A DNA stretch of 64,000 bases from Chrysoperla carnea (Eukaryota > Arthropoda > Insecta > Neuroptera > Chrysopidae): NCBI RefSeq assembly GCF_905475395.1, contig NC_058342.1:21982640-22046639 (forward strand), read 5' to 3'. The notes below the pieces were generated by a model. That model was not told where the DNA came from and made no database searches. It saw nothing but the letters and a program-made list of their open reading frames with translations. Position numbers and translations under genes: made by a program. How positions within the stretch are numbered: position 1 is the stretch's first letter; each line of letters starts with the position of its first letter. Of this stretch, positions 20,189 to 32,275 are shown in pieces.

Positions 20189-20602
20189 ATTTATAGTAAA
20201 AACTATTACTTAATTATAAACAAAGTTTTGTTTAATATTATTATTATTTTTTATATTTATTTAAACTGACATAAATTTAATAATTTTGCTGACGAGCCAA
20301 ATATTTTAAAATAATACGTCACGATAGCCAATATGTTGGCCCACAATTAACTATATAAAAAGACAATGTAAAATTATTAAAAGTATGCAGTGATTATACA
20401 ACTTGAAATAACATCGTAATAATACAGTGACTTACAAGTTTTTACTTCAACTTAATTTGTAACAAACATCGTTAACTTTATAAATAAATAATTTTCAAAC
20501 TCATTGAATAAATAAAAAATAAACGAATATCAGTGCAATTTTGTTAATTTTGGACATTGGATTTCAACATTGCTGCAACAATTTAAAAAGAGTAACATAA
20601 CA
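20189..20602 (+). repeat. partial LTR, family L, copy 1
   Basis: Its first 220 bp are nearly identical to 22735-22955 (GCTGACGAGCCAAATATTTT and ACTATATAAAAAGACAATG, a TATA-like box). It lacks the TGTTAGGCCCTGG start, cut where the errantivirus LTR ends. TGGTGTGCAGCGG at 20604 looks like a primer-binding site, so this would be a 5' LTR. Confidence 0.6.
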
Positions 20603-22660
20603 TTGGTGTGCAGCGGTGGAATTCAACACGATTGGAGAATTGGCAAGTGTACAATTTAGACTTCAAGCGGTTCACTTTTGTGATTTGGTTGAATAACGAA
20701 CCTACAGGTTAGTAAAATTTTCACTTTAATTTGAAGTTCTCTTTCCTGGTATAAAAAATTCCCAAATTTTTTTTTGCAAACTACTCTCTTCCCTATAACT
20801 AATTTTGCAAATTCAAATTATCCTATTTTTATACCATAAAAAGTTGTATAGTCCTGTATCATTTTCCTATCTTCTCTTTTACATTACTAACAATTTTTTT
20901 TTCAACATGCTTTGTAACCCTTTCGACATGACTTACCCCTACACTTGTCTAGTGCTACCCTCAGACAAGACAATCTTACACAGACAAGACAATCTTACAC
21001 AGACAAATTTTTAAAACTAAACGGCTCCCTAATAACGCGATACTAAAAAATAACCCATTATATTATGTTCTCAGCACAGAACGACCCCCTGATAGCACGA
21101 TGCAAAGAAATAACCCCCTATATGTTCTTCCTACAGAACGACCCCTTGATAACGCTATAAATGCAAATAATCCCCTATATGTTCTTCGTACAGAACGACT
21201 CCCCTGTAACGCGAATTATTATAACCCCTTAAAACAAACGTATCACGAACAGATACAATTACCCTACACGTTACCCCCCTCGATAAACGCCTCATACGAA
21301 TACCAATTTCCAGCGAACTTTACTAATACGCATCTTATTAACAAGCGACTTTTTAATATTCGACAAAGCATGCAAATTTTGACCTTTTCAAAATCTAAAC
21401 GTAAAATACTTATCCCCAAATTTAAAAGCCCTTTTCAAATCGCGGCTCCAAACTTATAATGAAAAAAAAATTTACCCTAATTTTTCTATCGATTTTACTT
21501 TATCAGAATATCTCGACATTTTTAAATTTCTAACTTTTTTTCAAAACGAATTTTCACGAATTTCTCTTATACATTATCTTACTTAAAACCCTAATCCAAA
21601 TTCCCAAACGAGAACATTAAATTATGCAGAAAGTTTTACTGGATTTGGAACAGCCAACCAAATTCCTGAAGGAAACTGTGAAGTATAATTGTTCTCGGAA
21701 CCATCAAATGGAGAACCCAGAAACTTGTCGAAGTTGGAAGTGGATATTAAGCCATTGGTCACTGGAATCACAATTTATAATGTAAACAACGTATACACTA
21801 CATACGCCCCCCCCCGTTTCATTATATCTTATCTTAGATTTACCCTCCCTGGCGTCTTGCTGAATGACGACATTTATGGATAGAAGCAACGTATTTATGG
21901 CATCTCAAAACCTTCTACAGTATGTTAGAAAAACTTCTGAGTGTATTCCTAAACCGACCAATGCAGTTCGACAACGACAACAAGTAATGGAAAATTCAAA
22001 ATGGTTCACATTTCTTCAACCGCACGTAACTCAACTCTACTACTAAATCTAATCAGCACGATCATCCAAACCCCAAGAAATTTCAATTCTACAACTCTAT
22101 TAAATCTTATCAACACAATCATCCAAACTCTACGAGATTTAATTCTACTACTACAACTAAATCTTCAACGAAATTTCATCAATAATTTTAAAAATCTTAA
22201 ATCGGATTTTACTAATGTATAAATTATAAATTATTATTGTAATAATTTTTTCTATTCAGTTCAAGGACAGTACCTAATGTTTATTTTTTTTTTTTCATAA
22301 GCGCTTAATGGCAAAAATTTTTTCAAGCATTTTATAGTAAAACATAATTTTTGCATAGTTGCAAAATTATTTCATTCATTTATATATCACATTTCAACTC
22401 ATTGTGTACTATTGTAAAACGAAATTGTTTATAATAGTTAAAATTTTTTTTCTTAAACCAATTTATTTACAATTTCGTTACTCATCAAAATGTAAATTTC
22501 TTTTCTTTTTATTCTTAATGATTGATTTAACGAAGTTATCCTTATTACAAAGTTCTCAAGTTTTCTTTATTTTTTAAATTTTCTTTAAGGGATCACTTTA
22601 CTTCTGAGTTAGATGAAAAATAATTTGCAATTATTTTCCCTCTAAAAAAAAGTCGGAAGG
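20603..22660 (+). mobile_element. degraded internal region of an LTR retrotransposon
   Basis: Lies between two LTRs of family L and ends in a purine-rich AAAAAAAAGTCGGAAGG tract just before the next LTR. It has a donor-like CAGGTTAGTAAA at 20706 and only short open frames; no gag or pol domain is recognisable, so it is non-autonomous or badly decayed. About 2 kb long. Confidence 0.5.
21045..21225 (+). repeat. 58-60 bp tandem repeats encoding NNPLYVL..TER
   Basis: Three units starting near 21050, 21109 and 21166 share AATAACCCCCTATATGTTCTT and ACAGAACGACCCC. A 119-codon frame (21100-21459) reads two of them as NNPLYVLPTER / NNPLYVLRTER. A 19-bp duplication (ACAAGACAATCTTACACAG) lies just upstream at 20965-21003. 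Confidence 0.75.
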
Positions 22661-22662
22661 TG

Positions 22663-23352
22663 TGTTAGGCCCTGGACAGCGTTATCCTTAAAATAGTGGT
22701 TCTAATACACTAAATCAATCATATTTTTAAGTAAAAACTATTACTTAATTATAAACAAAGTTTTGTTTAATATTATTATTATTTTTTTATATTTATTTAA
22801 ACTGACATAAATTTAATAATTTTGCTGACGAGCCAAATATTTTAAAATAATACGTCACGATAGCCAATATGTTGGCCCACAATTAACTATATAAAAAGAC
22901 AATGTAAAATTATTAAAAGTATGCAGTGATTATACAACTTGAAATAACATCGTAAAAGCATGCAGTAATTATTTAACCTTGATGATCAAGCTAAATTGAA
23001 ATCAACAAATTATTAATAATCAAATACAACAGTATTATTAGTGTAATTAAATATTCGTTTTAAGAGAAATCAAAAGTGTTGGTTATTTTTCTAGAAGGAT
23101 TTTCCTGATTAATCCTTCACAATAAACAATCAGGTGGTGGCAGCATCTTCCCTGGACCATACCAAAATACAGTAATATAACATTATACAACTTGGACTTA
23201 CATCTTTACAATACTGTGATTATTACAACCTAAGTTTAAAATCTATGAACGTAAACCATCAATCAATAAAGTGATATTATATAAATTTAAAAAAAGTCGT
23301 TTTCATCTACAAAGGATTCATAAGGTCTCTCCTTTCTAAATACAAAGACCTT
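22663..23352 (+). repeat. LTRs of family L, two joined copies
   Basis: Starts TGTTAGGCCCTGGACAG after the purine tract, carries the TATA-like box near 22889 and reaches a primer-site-like GGTGGCAGCATCTTCC at 23135. A second LTR end (ACTTGGACTTACATC..., about 23195) follows at once and meets a second TTTGGTGGCAGCATC at 23351. This suggests a nested or recombined pair. Confidence 0.55.
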
Positions 23353-24119
23353 TGGTGGCAGCATCTTCCCCTGGACCAAACCAGGTACTTGACCAGATAA
23401 GGGATTGGATGATCACTATCTGGAGAAGACTGTTTGAAACATGCCAATTTTCTTTTTTTAAACCATCGAGGAAATTTGACAAATTAAAAAATTTTCTTAG
23501 GTCGTTAACTTTTTTACGTTCGCAAACTGGAAACACTTTTTAAATAATTTCTGTATTCAAAAATACTTTTTTTTGTTTAAATTTAGTAATAACCAGAATA
23601 CATTTGAATAATTTTCAAATGTATTCTGTCCCGTCGAAAGGTTCTTTAAAACTATCGTCGATTTAAATGGAGCGACAGAAAGTCATAATTGTTTTTGGAA
23701 AAATTGCTAAATTTTGTGATTTAAGCAAAATAGCATACATTCAGCATATTGAATTATTAAATGAACTAACAACTGTAAATGCGATTTGAATGTCTTCTGT
23801 GTTCACAAATATTTATTCGAAATTCAATAATACCTTTATATAATCATCACCCTTCCTGAAAATTTCTTCAAACCATCGACGATTTAAATGGCGTAACAAA
23901 AATTAATTAGATAACTGTTTTAGGAAAAATTCCAAAATTTATGTAAAACATATAAAAATTGAAAAGATAAGGGATTGGATAATCACTATCTGGGGAAGAC
24001 TGTTTGGAACATGCCAGTTTTCTAATCAAAATTGTTTAAAATATTTTTTCGCAAATGATTAACTCAAAAAAATTTCTTAATATTTCATAAAAATTAGATT
24101 CTCTCCGAAATTTATTTTT

Positions 24120-25059
24120 CTGTTCTGGCCAAGAAAACCTTAAAACACGACCTGAAAATGAACCAAACTTAGGAGAGGCTGCGAATATCGTCGAGATTCG
24201 ATTATCGCGAGAAATACCCAAAAATATGACCTATAGACTTTATTTCGATAATTACTATACTACACTACCACTTATGAGCTATTTAGCTAGACAGGGTATT
24301 TATTCTCTGGGTACGATTCGCAAAAACAGAATTCCTAATAATAAACTGCCTGATGAAAAAATTTTCAAAAACCTAGAACGGGGTGCAAGTGTGGAATATG
24401 TTAGCTCATTTGACGGTGTCAAAGTTTCATCTCTTGCGTGGAAGGATAATAAGTGTGTGAATCTCCTTTCGACTTTTGCTGGGACAAATCCAACCAGCAA
24501 GGTTAAACGTTATGATCGAAATGTAAAAAAGACCATTGAAGTAGACTGTCCGTATGTCGTTCAAGAGTATAACCGCCATATGGGGGGCGTAGACTTAATG
24601 GATAGCTTACTTGGGAGATATTCCATTCATTTAAAAAGTAGAAAATGGTATCTCAGAATATTCTACCATTTGGTTGACCTTACAATTGTTAATTCATGGC
24701 TGTTGTACAAGAGGGTTATGCATGAAACAAGAAGAGAATCGGATATAATATCCTAATCTAAATTTCGGATGGACTTAGCCTATTTCTTATGTAAAATTGG
24801 ATCTACTTCTGGTACTAAAGGCGAAAGACCGAGCTCCAGCCTAGAAAGAGAAATTGAGGAAAAGAAGCACCCTACTCAACATGTTCCACCAAAGGATGTA
24901 AGGGTGGATCAGATAGGCCATTGGCCTGTCTTTACAGAAAAAAGAACACGTTGTAAATTTCCAATATGCACGGGATACACTGTAGTGAAATGCGATAAAT
25001 GTGGTGTAGGCTTATGCTTAAATAAACATAATAATTGTTTCAAGAATTTTCATATGTAA
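24120..25059 (+). pseudogene. piggyBac-like transposase, second copy
   Basis: Open from about 24120 to 24756 and again, in another frame, from 24769 to 25059. It contains EPNLGEAANIV, NMTYRLYFDNYYTT (catalytic Asp), SSLAWKDNKCVNLLSTFAG, EYNRHMGGVDLMDSLLG (third Asp) and FYHLVDLTIVNSWLLYKR. The second frame is the Cys-rich C-terminal domain (CKFPICTGYTVVKCDKCGV, C, then FKNFHM), like the zinc-binding end of piggyBac proteins. A stop at 24754-24756 separates the two parts. The N-terminal third is missing, so it is not functional. Confidence 0.85.
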
Positions 25060-25214
25060 ATGTATGTGTAAATAAATAAATGCACAATGTTGCTGATTAG
25101 CAACAAACCCTTTAATGGAGAGAAAGGGTGTTTTAATTTTTCCCATAAACTATATTTCCTACTAGTTTTCATTTTTTAATTACATTTTAAAAAAATCATA
25201 CATTTAAGGGTTAA
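25060..25214 (+). mobile_element. right end of the piggyBac element with TTAA
   Basis: After the stop the element seems to end ...CATTTAAGGG at 25210, followed by TTAA at 25211-25214. Its complement starts CCCTTAAATG, the CCC start usual for piggyBac TIRs. The left end is lost, cut inside zinc-finger-derived repeats. Confidence 0.55.
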
Positions 25215-26209
25215 AATACTTTTCGGAATTTAATAATACCATACATATACATTTTCGAAAACTTCCCTGAAAAGTGAAAATTTCATCAAACCATCGACGA
25301 TTTAAATGGCAAAACAAAAATTCTTATTCTTTGAGGAGATTTTTTTGTTTGTTTCAAAAAAACCACAAAACTGCTGTTTTTTATACACATTTAAATTCAA
25401 ACAAGTATTTTTCTTTGATTTGAAAATTCGGTAGTGTATAGTTTCTTTTAAAAAGAGGCTCATGAAAAACCAGAATTCAAAAATCATTTAAAACAATTAA
25501 CGCTGTAGGCTTGCCGAAAATTTCTGTTTGTCGTATTGTCCGTGAAATGACTAAAACTGGCCATGTATGTACTACTGTTGTCGATTTTATCCAAGAAGTA
25601 ATTCGACGGACAATTCATAATTTTAATGTGACTGATGGTTGTCGGCCAACATTAAGAGCCGTTATTTTTTAACATAGCCAATTTTTCAGAATAATCCTTT
25701 AATTTCATTACTAGAGAAAATAGTTCATGAAATTCGATAAACTGAAAGAAGATATTGAACAGTGGTTAAAAATTAGGGTTCAAATGGCGTAAAACCGCAG
25801 ACAACAGATGCCTTCTCATTGAAAAAGAAGAAAACGTGTTATAAGAATATATATTAACAAAAATTAATTAACTGTTTCAGGAAAAATTCCTAAACTTTTT
25901 GATTTAAATAAAATAGTATCAGAAAATTGTAGTTATTTTTAAATAAACTATATAATAACTGGAAGCACGTGTTTTCAGTATTCAAATTTCATCACTGCCC
26001 CTGTAAATTTCTTCGAACCAACGACGATTTAAATGACAAAGCAAAAACTTGTATGTATAATAAATGTATTATATGACAAAACTGTTTTTTCGAATATGAA
26101 ATTCGTTGATTTTCATTGTAGATAGTCGAATGGTGAAATATTTAAATCGCAAATTTGAAAATTCGGTAAATATATATAATGGTGAAATTTGAAAATTCGT
26201 TAAGTATAT

Positions 26210-26603
26210 TGTTAGGCCCTGGACGGCGTTATCCTTAAAAACGTGGTTTTTAACACATTTAAATCAATCGAAAATTAGAACTATTAAGTAATTATATTTT
26301 TAATGGTGTTATAAAACAAGTTGTAATTTGTAACATGGTTTTATTTATTTTATGTGGTCAGCAAAAACTAATATTCAATATTTAATTTTTACGTCATAAT
26401 ATTTTATATTTTGACCTAAATGTTTTATATTTAAAGGCAAGCTAAATATTCAAAATTCATACAGTGATTATTACAACTTGGACTTACATCTTTACAATAC
26501 TGTGATTATTACAACCTAAGTTTAAAATCTAATAACGTAAATCATCAAGTCAAACAATAAAGTGATATTATTCAAAATATTCGTTTATAATAATAAAGTC
26601 CTT
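26210..26603 (+). repeat. LTR of family L, copy 3
   Basis: Starts TGTTAGGCCCTGGACGG, ends before TTTGGTGGCAGCATCTTCC at 26602, and shares ACTTGGACTTACATCTTTAC with 23195. Zinc-finger-type repeats follow, so it may be a solo LTR or the 5' end of a truncated copy. Confidence 0.65.
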
Positions 26604-28330
26604 TGGTGGCAGCATCTTCCCCTGGACCAAACCAGGCACTTGACAATATACTAAAACAAATATTACATGAAAATGGTTTTTATCTAGTAAGAATCCGTTT
26701 TAATAATTTAGAAATAAATTTTCCCAAAGTAAACTTGAACATTCTTTATTCACTTACAAGCAGGTCTCAAATAAATATCAAGATAAAGGAATGTATAGAT
26801 AATCACTATCTGAGAAAGACTGTTTGGGATATGCCAGTTTTCTAACCATAATAATTTAAAATATTTGTTCATAAATGATTAACTCAAAAAAATTTCTTTT
26901 TTTTTTTTATAAACTAGAATTTAGATTCTCCCCGAAATTTATTTTTTTAAACCATCGATGAAAATTCAAAACATGCGAACAAATGTTCTTATTCAAAACC
27001 ATCGTCGATTTAAATGGCGAAACAAAATTTAATGTATCTTCAATACTTTTCGGAATTTAATAATACCTTACATAAACATTAGAGAATTGTAGTTATTTTT
27101 AAATAAACTATATAACAACTGGAAGCACGTGTTTTCTGTGTTACTTTAAAATATTTTTCGGAATTTAATAACACCTTACATAAACATCACCCTCCCTGAA
27201 AAGTGAAAATTTCTTCAAACCATCGAGGATTTAAAAAACGACAAAAATTCGTTATTCTTTGGGGAGAATTTTTTGGTTTGTTCGATTTTTTCCATGATCA
27301 TATAAATGTATAAATGTTTTTCCGAATCGCAAAATTCACAAAATTGCTGATTTTTGTACATACAAATATTTATCTAGTATGAATCCGTTTACGTTAATTT
27401 TACCACAGGTTTCACATGAAAATAACTTTCTCCAAGATAAACTTGAACATTGTTTATTCACTTACAAGCAAGTCTCAAATAAATACAAGATAAAGGAATG
27501 GATAATTACTATCTGGGGAAGACTGTTTGGAACATGCCAGTTTTCTAATCAAAATAGTTTAAAATATTTTTCGCAAATGATGTAACTCAAAAAAAAATTT
27601 CATTATTCCCAAAATTTATTATTTTAAACCATCGATGAAAATTAAAACATACGAACAAATTTATTCAAAACCAACGTTGATTTAAATGGCGAAACAAAAA
27701 TGCATTAACTGTTTTAGGAAAAATTCCTAAACTTTTTGATTTATGTAAAATAGCATCATGGAATTGTAGTTATTTTTAAATAAACTATATAACAACTGGA
27801 AGCACGTGTTCTCTGTGTTCAAACTTTAAAATATTTTTCGGAATTTAATAATGCCATACATAAACATCACCCTCCCTGAAAAGTGAAAAATTCTTGAAAC
27901 CATCGACGATTTAAATGGCGAAACAAACATTCGTTATTCTTTGAGATTTTGTTTTTTGTTTAAATGTATAAATTTTTCAGGTTTACATAAAATGTATTAC
28001 ATAACAAAACTGTTTTTTCGGATATAAAATTCGTTGATTTTCATTATCGTATGGTGAAATATTTAAATCGCAAAAAATCACACACATGCTGCTTTTCTTG
28101 CACATCTTAATTCAAACAAATGTTTTTCTCCGATTTGAAAATTCGGTAAACGTGAAAAATTTCACATGAAAATGATTTTTCTCCAGTATGAATCCGTTTA
28201 CGTTTAACTAACATTTTACCACAGTTCTCACATTAATATAATTTTTTCTAATGTACACTTGAAAATTGTTTATTCACTTATAATTTTATTCGCCTTGAAC
28301 TTCTCCTTGATAAACAGGAATAAACATCGT

Positions 28331-28795
28331 ATTAATTCACATAATTTTAGTTTTGCTTTTTTTACAAATTTTTATTTGATTAAATAATTTAAATTTTCTA
28401 TTTAAAAACATTTTTTATAATGTGATCGAATTCACAATAAAAAACTATTTCTGGTTTAGTTTTGAAATTGAGCTTGCACCTTACTTTAATGGATTCCAAG
28501 TGGCTTGTACATGTGCTTTGATGCGTTCTGCTTGTATGTTTCTAGAGCAAGTATCCGCTCGTGTTCACTTAAGTAAAAACGTCAAGTCAGCAATTCATGT
28601 ATCAGTGTTGCCAACTGTAGTAAAATTAAAACAATAAGGTATTACCGTTAGTCAAATATAAATCATGAAATTTAAAAAAAGAGAAAATTTATGTAAAAAT
28701 ATACTTAAATATTCTGATTTCGAGTCATAAAAACACTTTTTTCTTTTAAAATATTAAAATTAAAAATCGTAATTTTTAAACTGTATATCACGTGA
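28331..28795. other. AT-rich DNA, no gene recognised
   Basis: A 71-codon open frame (28422-28637) has no family resemblance I can name. Nothing else is seen. Confidence 0.35.
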
Positions 28796-28798
28796 CCT

Positions 28799-29015
28799 AA
28801 AACGCGGGTAAGCCCTGCTGTGATGTCATAACGGTATGAGTCATAGACCATGAGTTAGTTCAGTGTAGACAGTTGGGTATAATATATACATAGATAAGTA
28901 TTTATATTTATATTATAATCAGATGTCTATGATTATATCTGTCAAAATTATTTGTGCTATTTCGTATAGTGATACCTATATTACGTCATCAAATTGGATG
29001 CCCGCGTTTTTGACA
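28799..29015. mobile_element. MITE-like unit with AAAACGCGGG ends
   Basis: Left AAAACGCGGGTAAGCC with TGATGTCAT, right TACGTCATC...GGATGCCCGCGTTTT: short imperfect inverted ends about 215 bp apart. Family unknown. Confidence 0.45.
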
Positions 29016-29938
29016 GTTTAAAAAAGGTTTAAAATTTAATTTAAGTTTTTGGCAAGAAAGCGTGTGTATTTTTCCGAAATAAATTTTTGGTGGCTTTTTA
29101 TTAGCAAAATAAACATTTTGCAGTACTTTTTCAAAAATAGTGGAATATCCTATTTAATCAATTCGGGAGGCAGTTCGGAAAATTTTGTAATTGTCCTTGT
29201 AACACCCCTAAATAACTACCAACTGTTGTTTTTTTTCAACGGAAATTTCTATATTAAAAAAATGTTTTTGAGGCATTTTGAAATTTAAATATCCTTAAGT
29301 TAGATATTTAACACGTTGAACGCAACGTGATTTCTTTATCGCAACCGAATGCTCAAATTTCAGTCACATAATATATTATATATTTACTAGCAACCCGTTC
29401 CGACTTCTTAATTTACTGATGTAAAAAATAAAAAGTATGTTTTCAAAAAAATATTAAGTACTAAGCCGTTATCTCTAAATTTCGCTGACTTGAATCGAAC
29501 ATCACACTGTATTCTCCTATGTTCTTTAATTTCCCCTCCTTTTAACTCCTTTGGCTTGACCACCTCCGAAGCCTCCTTATCTTAACCTTCTTCTACCCTA
29601 TATTTTCACCTGCTTTAGTCGATATTTAAGATGTAAACATAAACATAAAAATCCTTTTCATTTGAACAAATAGAAAGGGATTTAAAAAAAATTTATTTAA
29701 AGGGACCGAAAAAAATTTATGTAATAGTGTGCCATTTTTGAAGACAAGGGCTAAAAACTTTAGAAGCCAAGCAACTCTTCTAAAGTGGACCAACAACTCT
29801 ATATATTAAGAAAATAATTTTAATATACACAGCCAAGTACTTAAATTATTATTAGGAGAACATGTATTAAAAATAGTAATTGTATCTCTAGAGTATTAGG
29901 AGAGGGTCTATAAAAATTAACATGTTTACCAAATAATG
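29016..29938. other. non-coding DNA with an ACTAGCAACCCG motif
   Basis: No gene seen. TACTAGCAACCCGTTCC at 29386 resembles TACTAGCTCGACCCGTACGG at 54896 and ACTAGCTTGATACTCGCCCG at 52350, a motif found at ends of dispersed insect repeats. 29885-29935 (TATTAGGAGAGGGTCTATAA...AACATGTTTACC) is repeated at 30718-30757. Confidence 0.4.
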
Positions 29939-29946
29939 CTTTGAGT

Positions 29947-30693
29947 CAGTGATTTACACCTAGGTAAGTGAGACCCGGGCCTATAACGACATAATTTGAA
30001 GGACGGGAAAATTTTTGAAATGTCAAAATTTTTGAAGCGAAAAAAAGTTAAGACAAGGCTCTGAGTGTACAATTGGTCAGCCGTAAAAATACATATAAAA
30101 GTTTTACGAAAATTTTAATTTTTTTTATGATTTATCTGAAATAGATACAAACGAATTGAAAAATCTTGCCAATTAACTAGTTAATAAGAATCTTGACGAT
30201 TTGGAAGACACGTTAGGCAATGAATGTATTCATTTACATTGTCAACGCAAAGATTCCTTAGTAAATACGGAAGATGTACGCTGTGCACAAAATATATGTA
30301 ACGTATTGAATTCACGGAGTCTTCGAGATGTTTATCCGAATGTGTACATTGCTCTCCATATTTGAGTATTCCAGCTACAAATTGTTCAGGAGAAAGATCT
30401 TTTTCCACTCTAAAAAGGGTAAAAGCCTATTTATGGGCAAGCATGGGCCAAGATAGACTTAATGTTTTTGCATTACTGTTTATTGGACAAGAATTTTCAA
30501 ATTTATTAATATTTAAAAAAATATTTATTATTTATCTGTCATGTTTATTAGTAATATTTAAAAAATTATATTTCAATAAATAAAGTTATACTAAAATAAA
30601 AATATTTGATCAAAATTAATGTAATTCATTTGATCAAAAAAGACGGCACATCGAAGGGGGCCTAGGACGGCTGCAAGCCTAAATCCGCCACTG
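29947..30693 (+). mobile_element. internally deleted hAT with target duplication
   Basis: Bounded by CAGTG at the left (29947) and by GCCTAAATCCGCCACTG at the right, the complement of CAGTGGCGGATTTAGGC. The flanks CTTTGAGT (29939-29946) and TTTTGAGT (30694-30701) match at 7 of 8 bases, the size of a hAT target duplication. It holds only a transposase C-terminus. Confidence 0.75.
30184..30584 (+). pseudogene. hAT transposase C-terminus
   Basis: Reads DLEDTLGNECIHLHC, then DVYPNVYIALHI with a TGA, then PATNCSGERSFSTLKRVKAYL, MGQDRLNVFALLF. This is the hAT dimerisation region of the type with ERSFS.L...K..LR..M.Q.RL. A stop and loss of the catalytic core make it dead. Confidence 0.85.
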
Positions 30694-30794
30694 TTTTGAG
30701 TATTAATTGTCTAGAATATTAGGGGAGCATCTGTAAAAACTAACATGTTTGCTTAATAAACTTATTATTTAAATCTGTGATATTTTTTTCGTTA

Positions 30795-30935
30795 AAATTA
30801 TTTGTCTAGCGTGTTTTTTCCTAAGCGGTACATTTTTAGACCGTAATAATATTTTTCGCCAAACCTAGACATAATAAGCTTGAAAATGAGGGGTGAATCA
30901 TAGAATTTGATAAAGGAATAAGGAAGATAAGGGTA
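30795..30935. repeat. dispersed repeat (second copy at 55860-56005)
   Basis: Shared blocks: TCCTAAGC(G/A)GTACATTTTTAGA, AGCTTG(A/G)... and TGATAAAGGAATAAGGAAGATA. Family unknown. Confidence 0.6.
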
Positions 30936-31009
30936 GGGCAGAAAAAAACTTGCTAGAGTAATTATATATAATATTAAGTAATATTATTTTACGTATACAT
31001 ATTTTAATT

Positions 31010-31640
31010 ATAACAAGTGAAAACAAACAATTGCCTGAGTTAATTGTTGAAATACCATGCATAGTCAGTGTTGATTTCTTTATCACATTACACATACAAA
31101 CATGTGACACACACATAACTAATAAAGTATAGTACATATGTAAATGACTATAGGTTTCTGCATTACCGACCGACATTTAGTGTATAGTTGGTATACATGT
31201 TATAAAATTTCCGCCTAATTGGCGCCCTCACGGGTAAACAGTGATGTTTACGAAAAAATGTTTCAAACAAAAGTTGTTTAATTTTTGATAAGGAACATTT
31301 TTTACATTTCAACTTTTGTTTTATCTCTAACGGTTTATAAGATGGGTGCTATGGACCCAAGACCCAATTGACCTATGATGCTCATTTATGAACTTGACCT
31401 CACTTTTTACGTCCTGAGTACGCTGTAAAAATATCAGCTCGATATCTTTTTTCGTTTTTGAGTTATCGTGTCCACAGACGGACGGACGGACGGAGAACCG
31501 GAAATGGACTAATTAGGTGATTCTATGAACACCTATGACAAAATTTTTTTCCTAGCATTATTATTTTTAAGCGTTGCAAACTTGGGACTAAACTTAATAT
31601 ACTATGTATATTTCATATATGCATGGTATAAACATGTAAA
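31010..31640 (+). mobile_element. repeat X, copy A, near full length
   Basis: A dispersed element of about 630 bp: it begins ACAAGTGAAAACAAACAATT and ends near GCATGGTATAAA. Internal marks: AAACAGTGATGTTTACG, CTCTAACGGTTTATAAGATG, (GACG)n near 31484-31493, CCGGAAATGGACTAATTAGG and CAAACTTGGGACTAAAC. No coding frame. Copies or fragments at 31775-32275, 34240-34303, 35978-36475, 37618-37830, 39392-39580, 48112-48480, 58108-58178, 59935-60070, 61478-62025, 62512-62840 and 63605-63650. Confidence 0.8.
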
Positions 31641-31774
31641 AATGTATCACCTAGTTTTTGTAACTAAGCCATTAATTTTAAACATAAGCATATTTTATTT
31701 TTTATAATAAATTAACAGGTCAGCAAAAATATTAATGTTATAGATGTATTTCAACAACCATATAATATATGCAG

Positions 31775-32275
31775 GCTTTTATTTTTATACCATGTATATG
31801 AAATATATCATGGTATACTAAGTTTAGTCCCAAGTTTGTAACGCTTAAAAATATTGAGGCTACCAAAAAAAATGTTGGTATAGGTGTTCATAAAATCACC
31901 TAATTAGTCCATTTCCAGTAGTCCGCCCGTTCTTATGTCAACACGATAACTCAAAAACGAAAAAATATATCAGTCTTGGGTCCATAGAACCCATCTTGTA
32001 AACTGTTAGAGATAGAACAAAAATTTAAATGTAAAAAATGTTCTTATAAAAAAAGTATAACAACTTTTGTTTGAAACATTTTTTCGTAAACATCACTGTT
32101 TACCCGTGAGAGGGCAAATTTTATAGTGTGTATTATATGGAAATATCAGTTATACATGTGTGACATATGTATGTATGTGAACTCAGTACTGTGACAGAGT
32201 AATCAACACTGTCTATACATGGTATTTCAACAATTAACCCAGTCAATTGTTTTTTTCACTTGTTTTATGTTGTTT
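31775..32275 (-). mobile_element. repeat X, copy B, inverted partner
   Basis: Opposite orientation to copy A and about 135 bp from it, so the pair could form a long hairpin. Ends ...CAATTGTTTTTTTCACTTGTT. Confidence 0.8.

Larger units (their letters stand above)
23353..28330. repeat. field of short repeats with C2H2 zinc-finger relics
   Basis: The motif ACCATCGACGATTTAAATGGC recurs with small changes near 23655, 23873, 25291, 26018, 26999, 27220, 27670 and 27901. A GGATAATCACTATCTGG block recurs near 23406, 23976, 26797 and 27497, and AAACTATATAACAACTGG near 25944, 27106 and 27783. On the minus strand several pieces read as zinc-finger linkers and knuckles: RIHTGEKSFSC at about 28157-28197 and FSCETCGK near 27410-27440. 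The field looks like decayed, repeatedly duplicated zinc-finger gene DNA, cut by an LTR and a piggyBac copy. Confidence 0.6.

Noticed and set aside
30181..30408. Minus-strand open frame of 75 codons
   Set aside because: Antisense shadow of the hAT C-terminus read on the plus strand.
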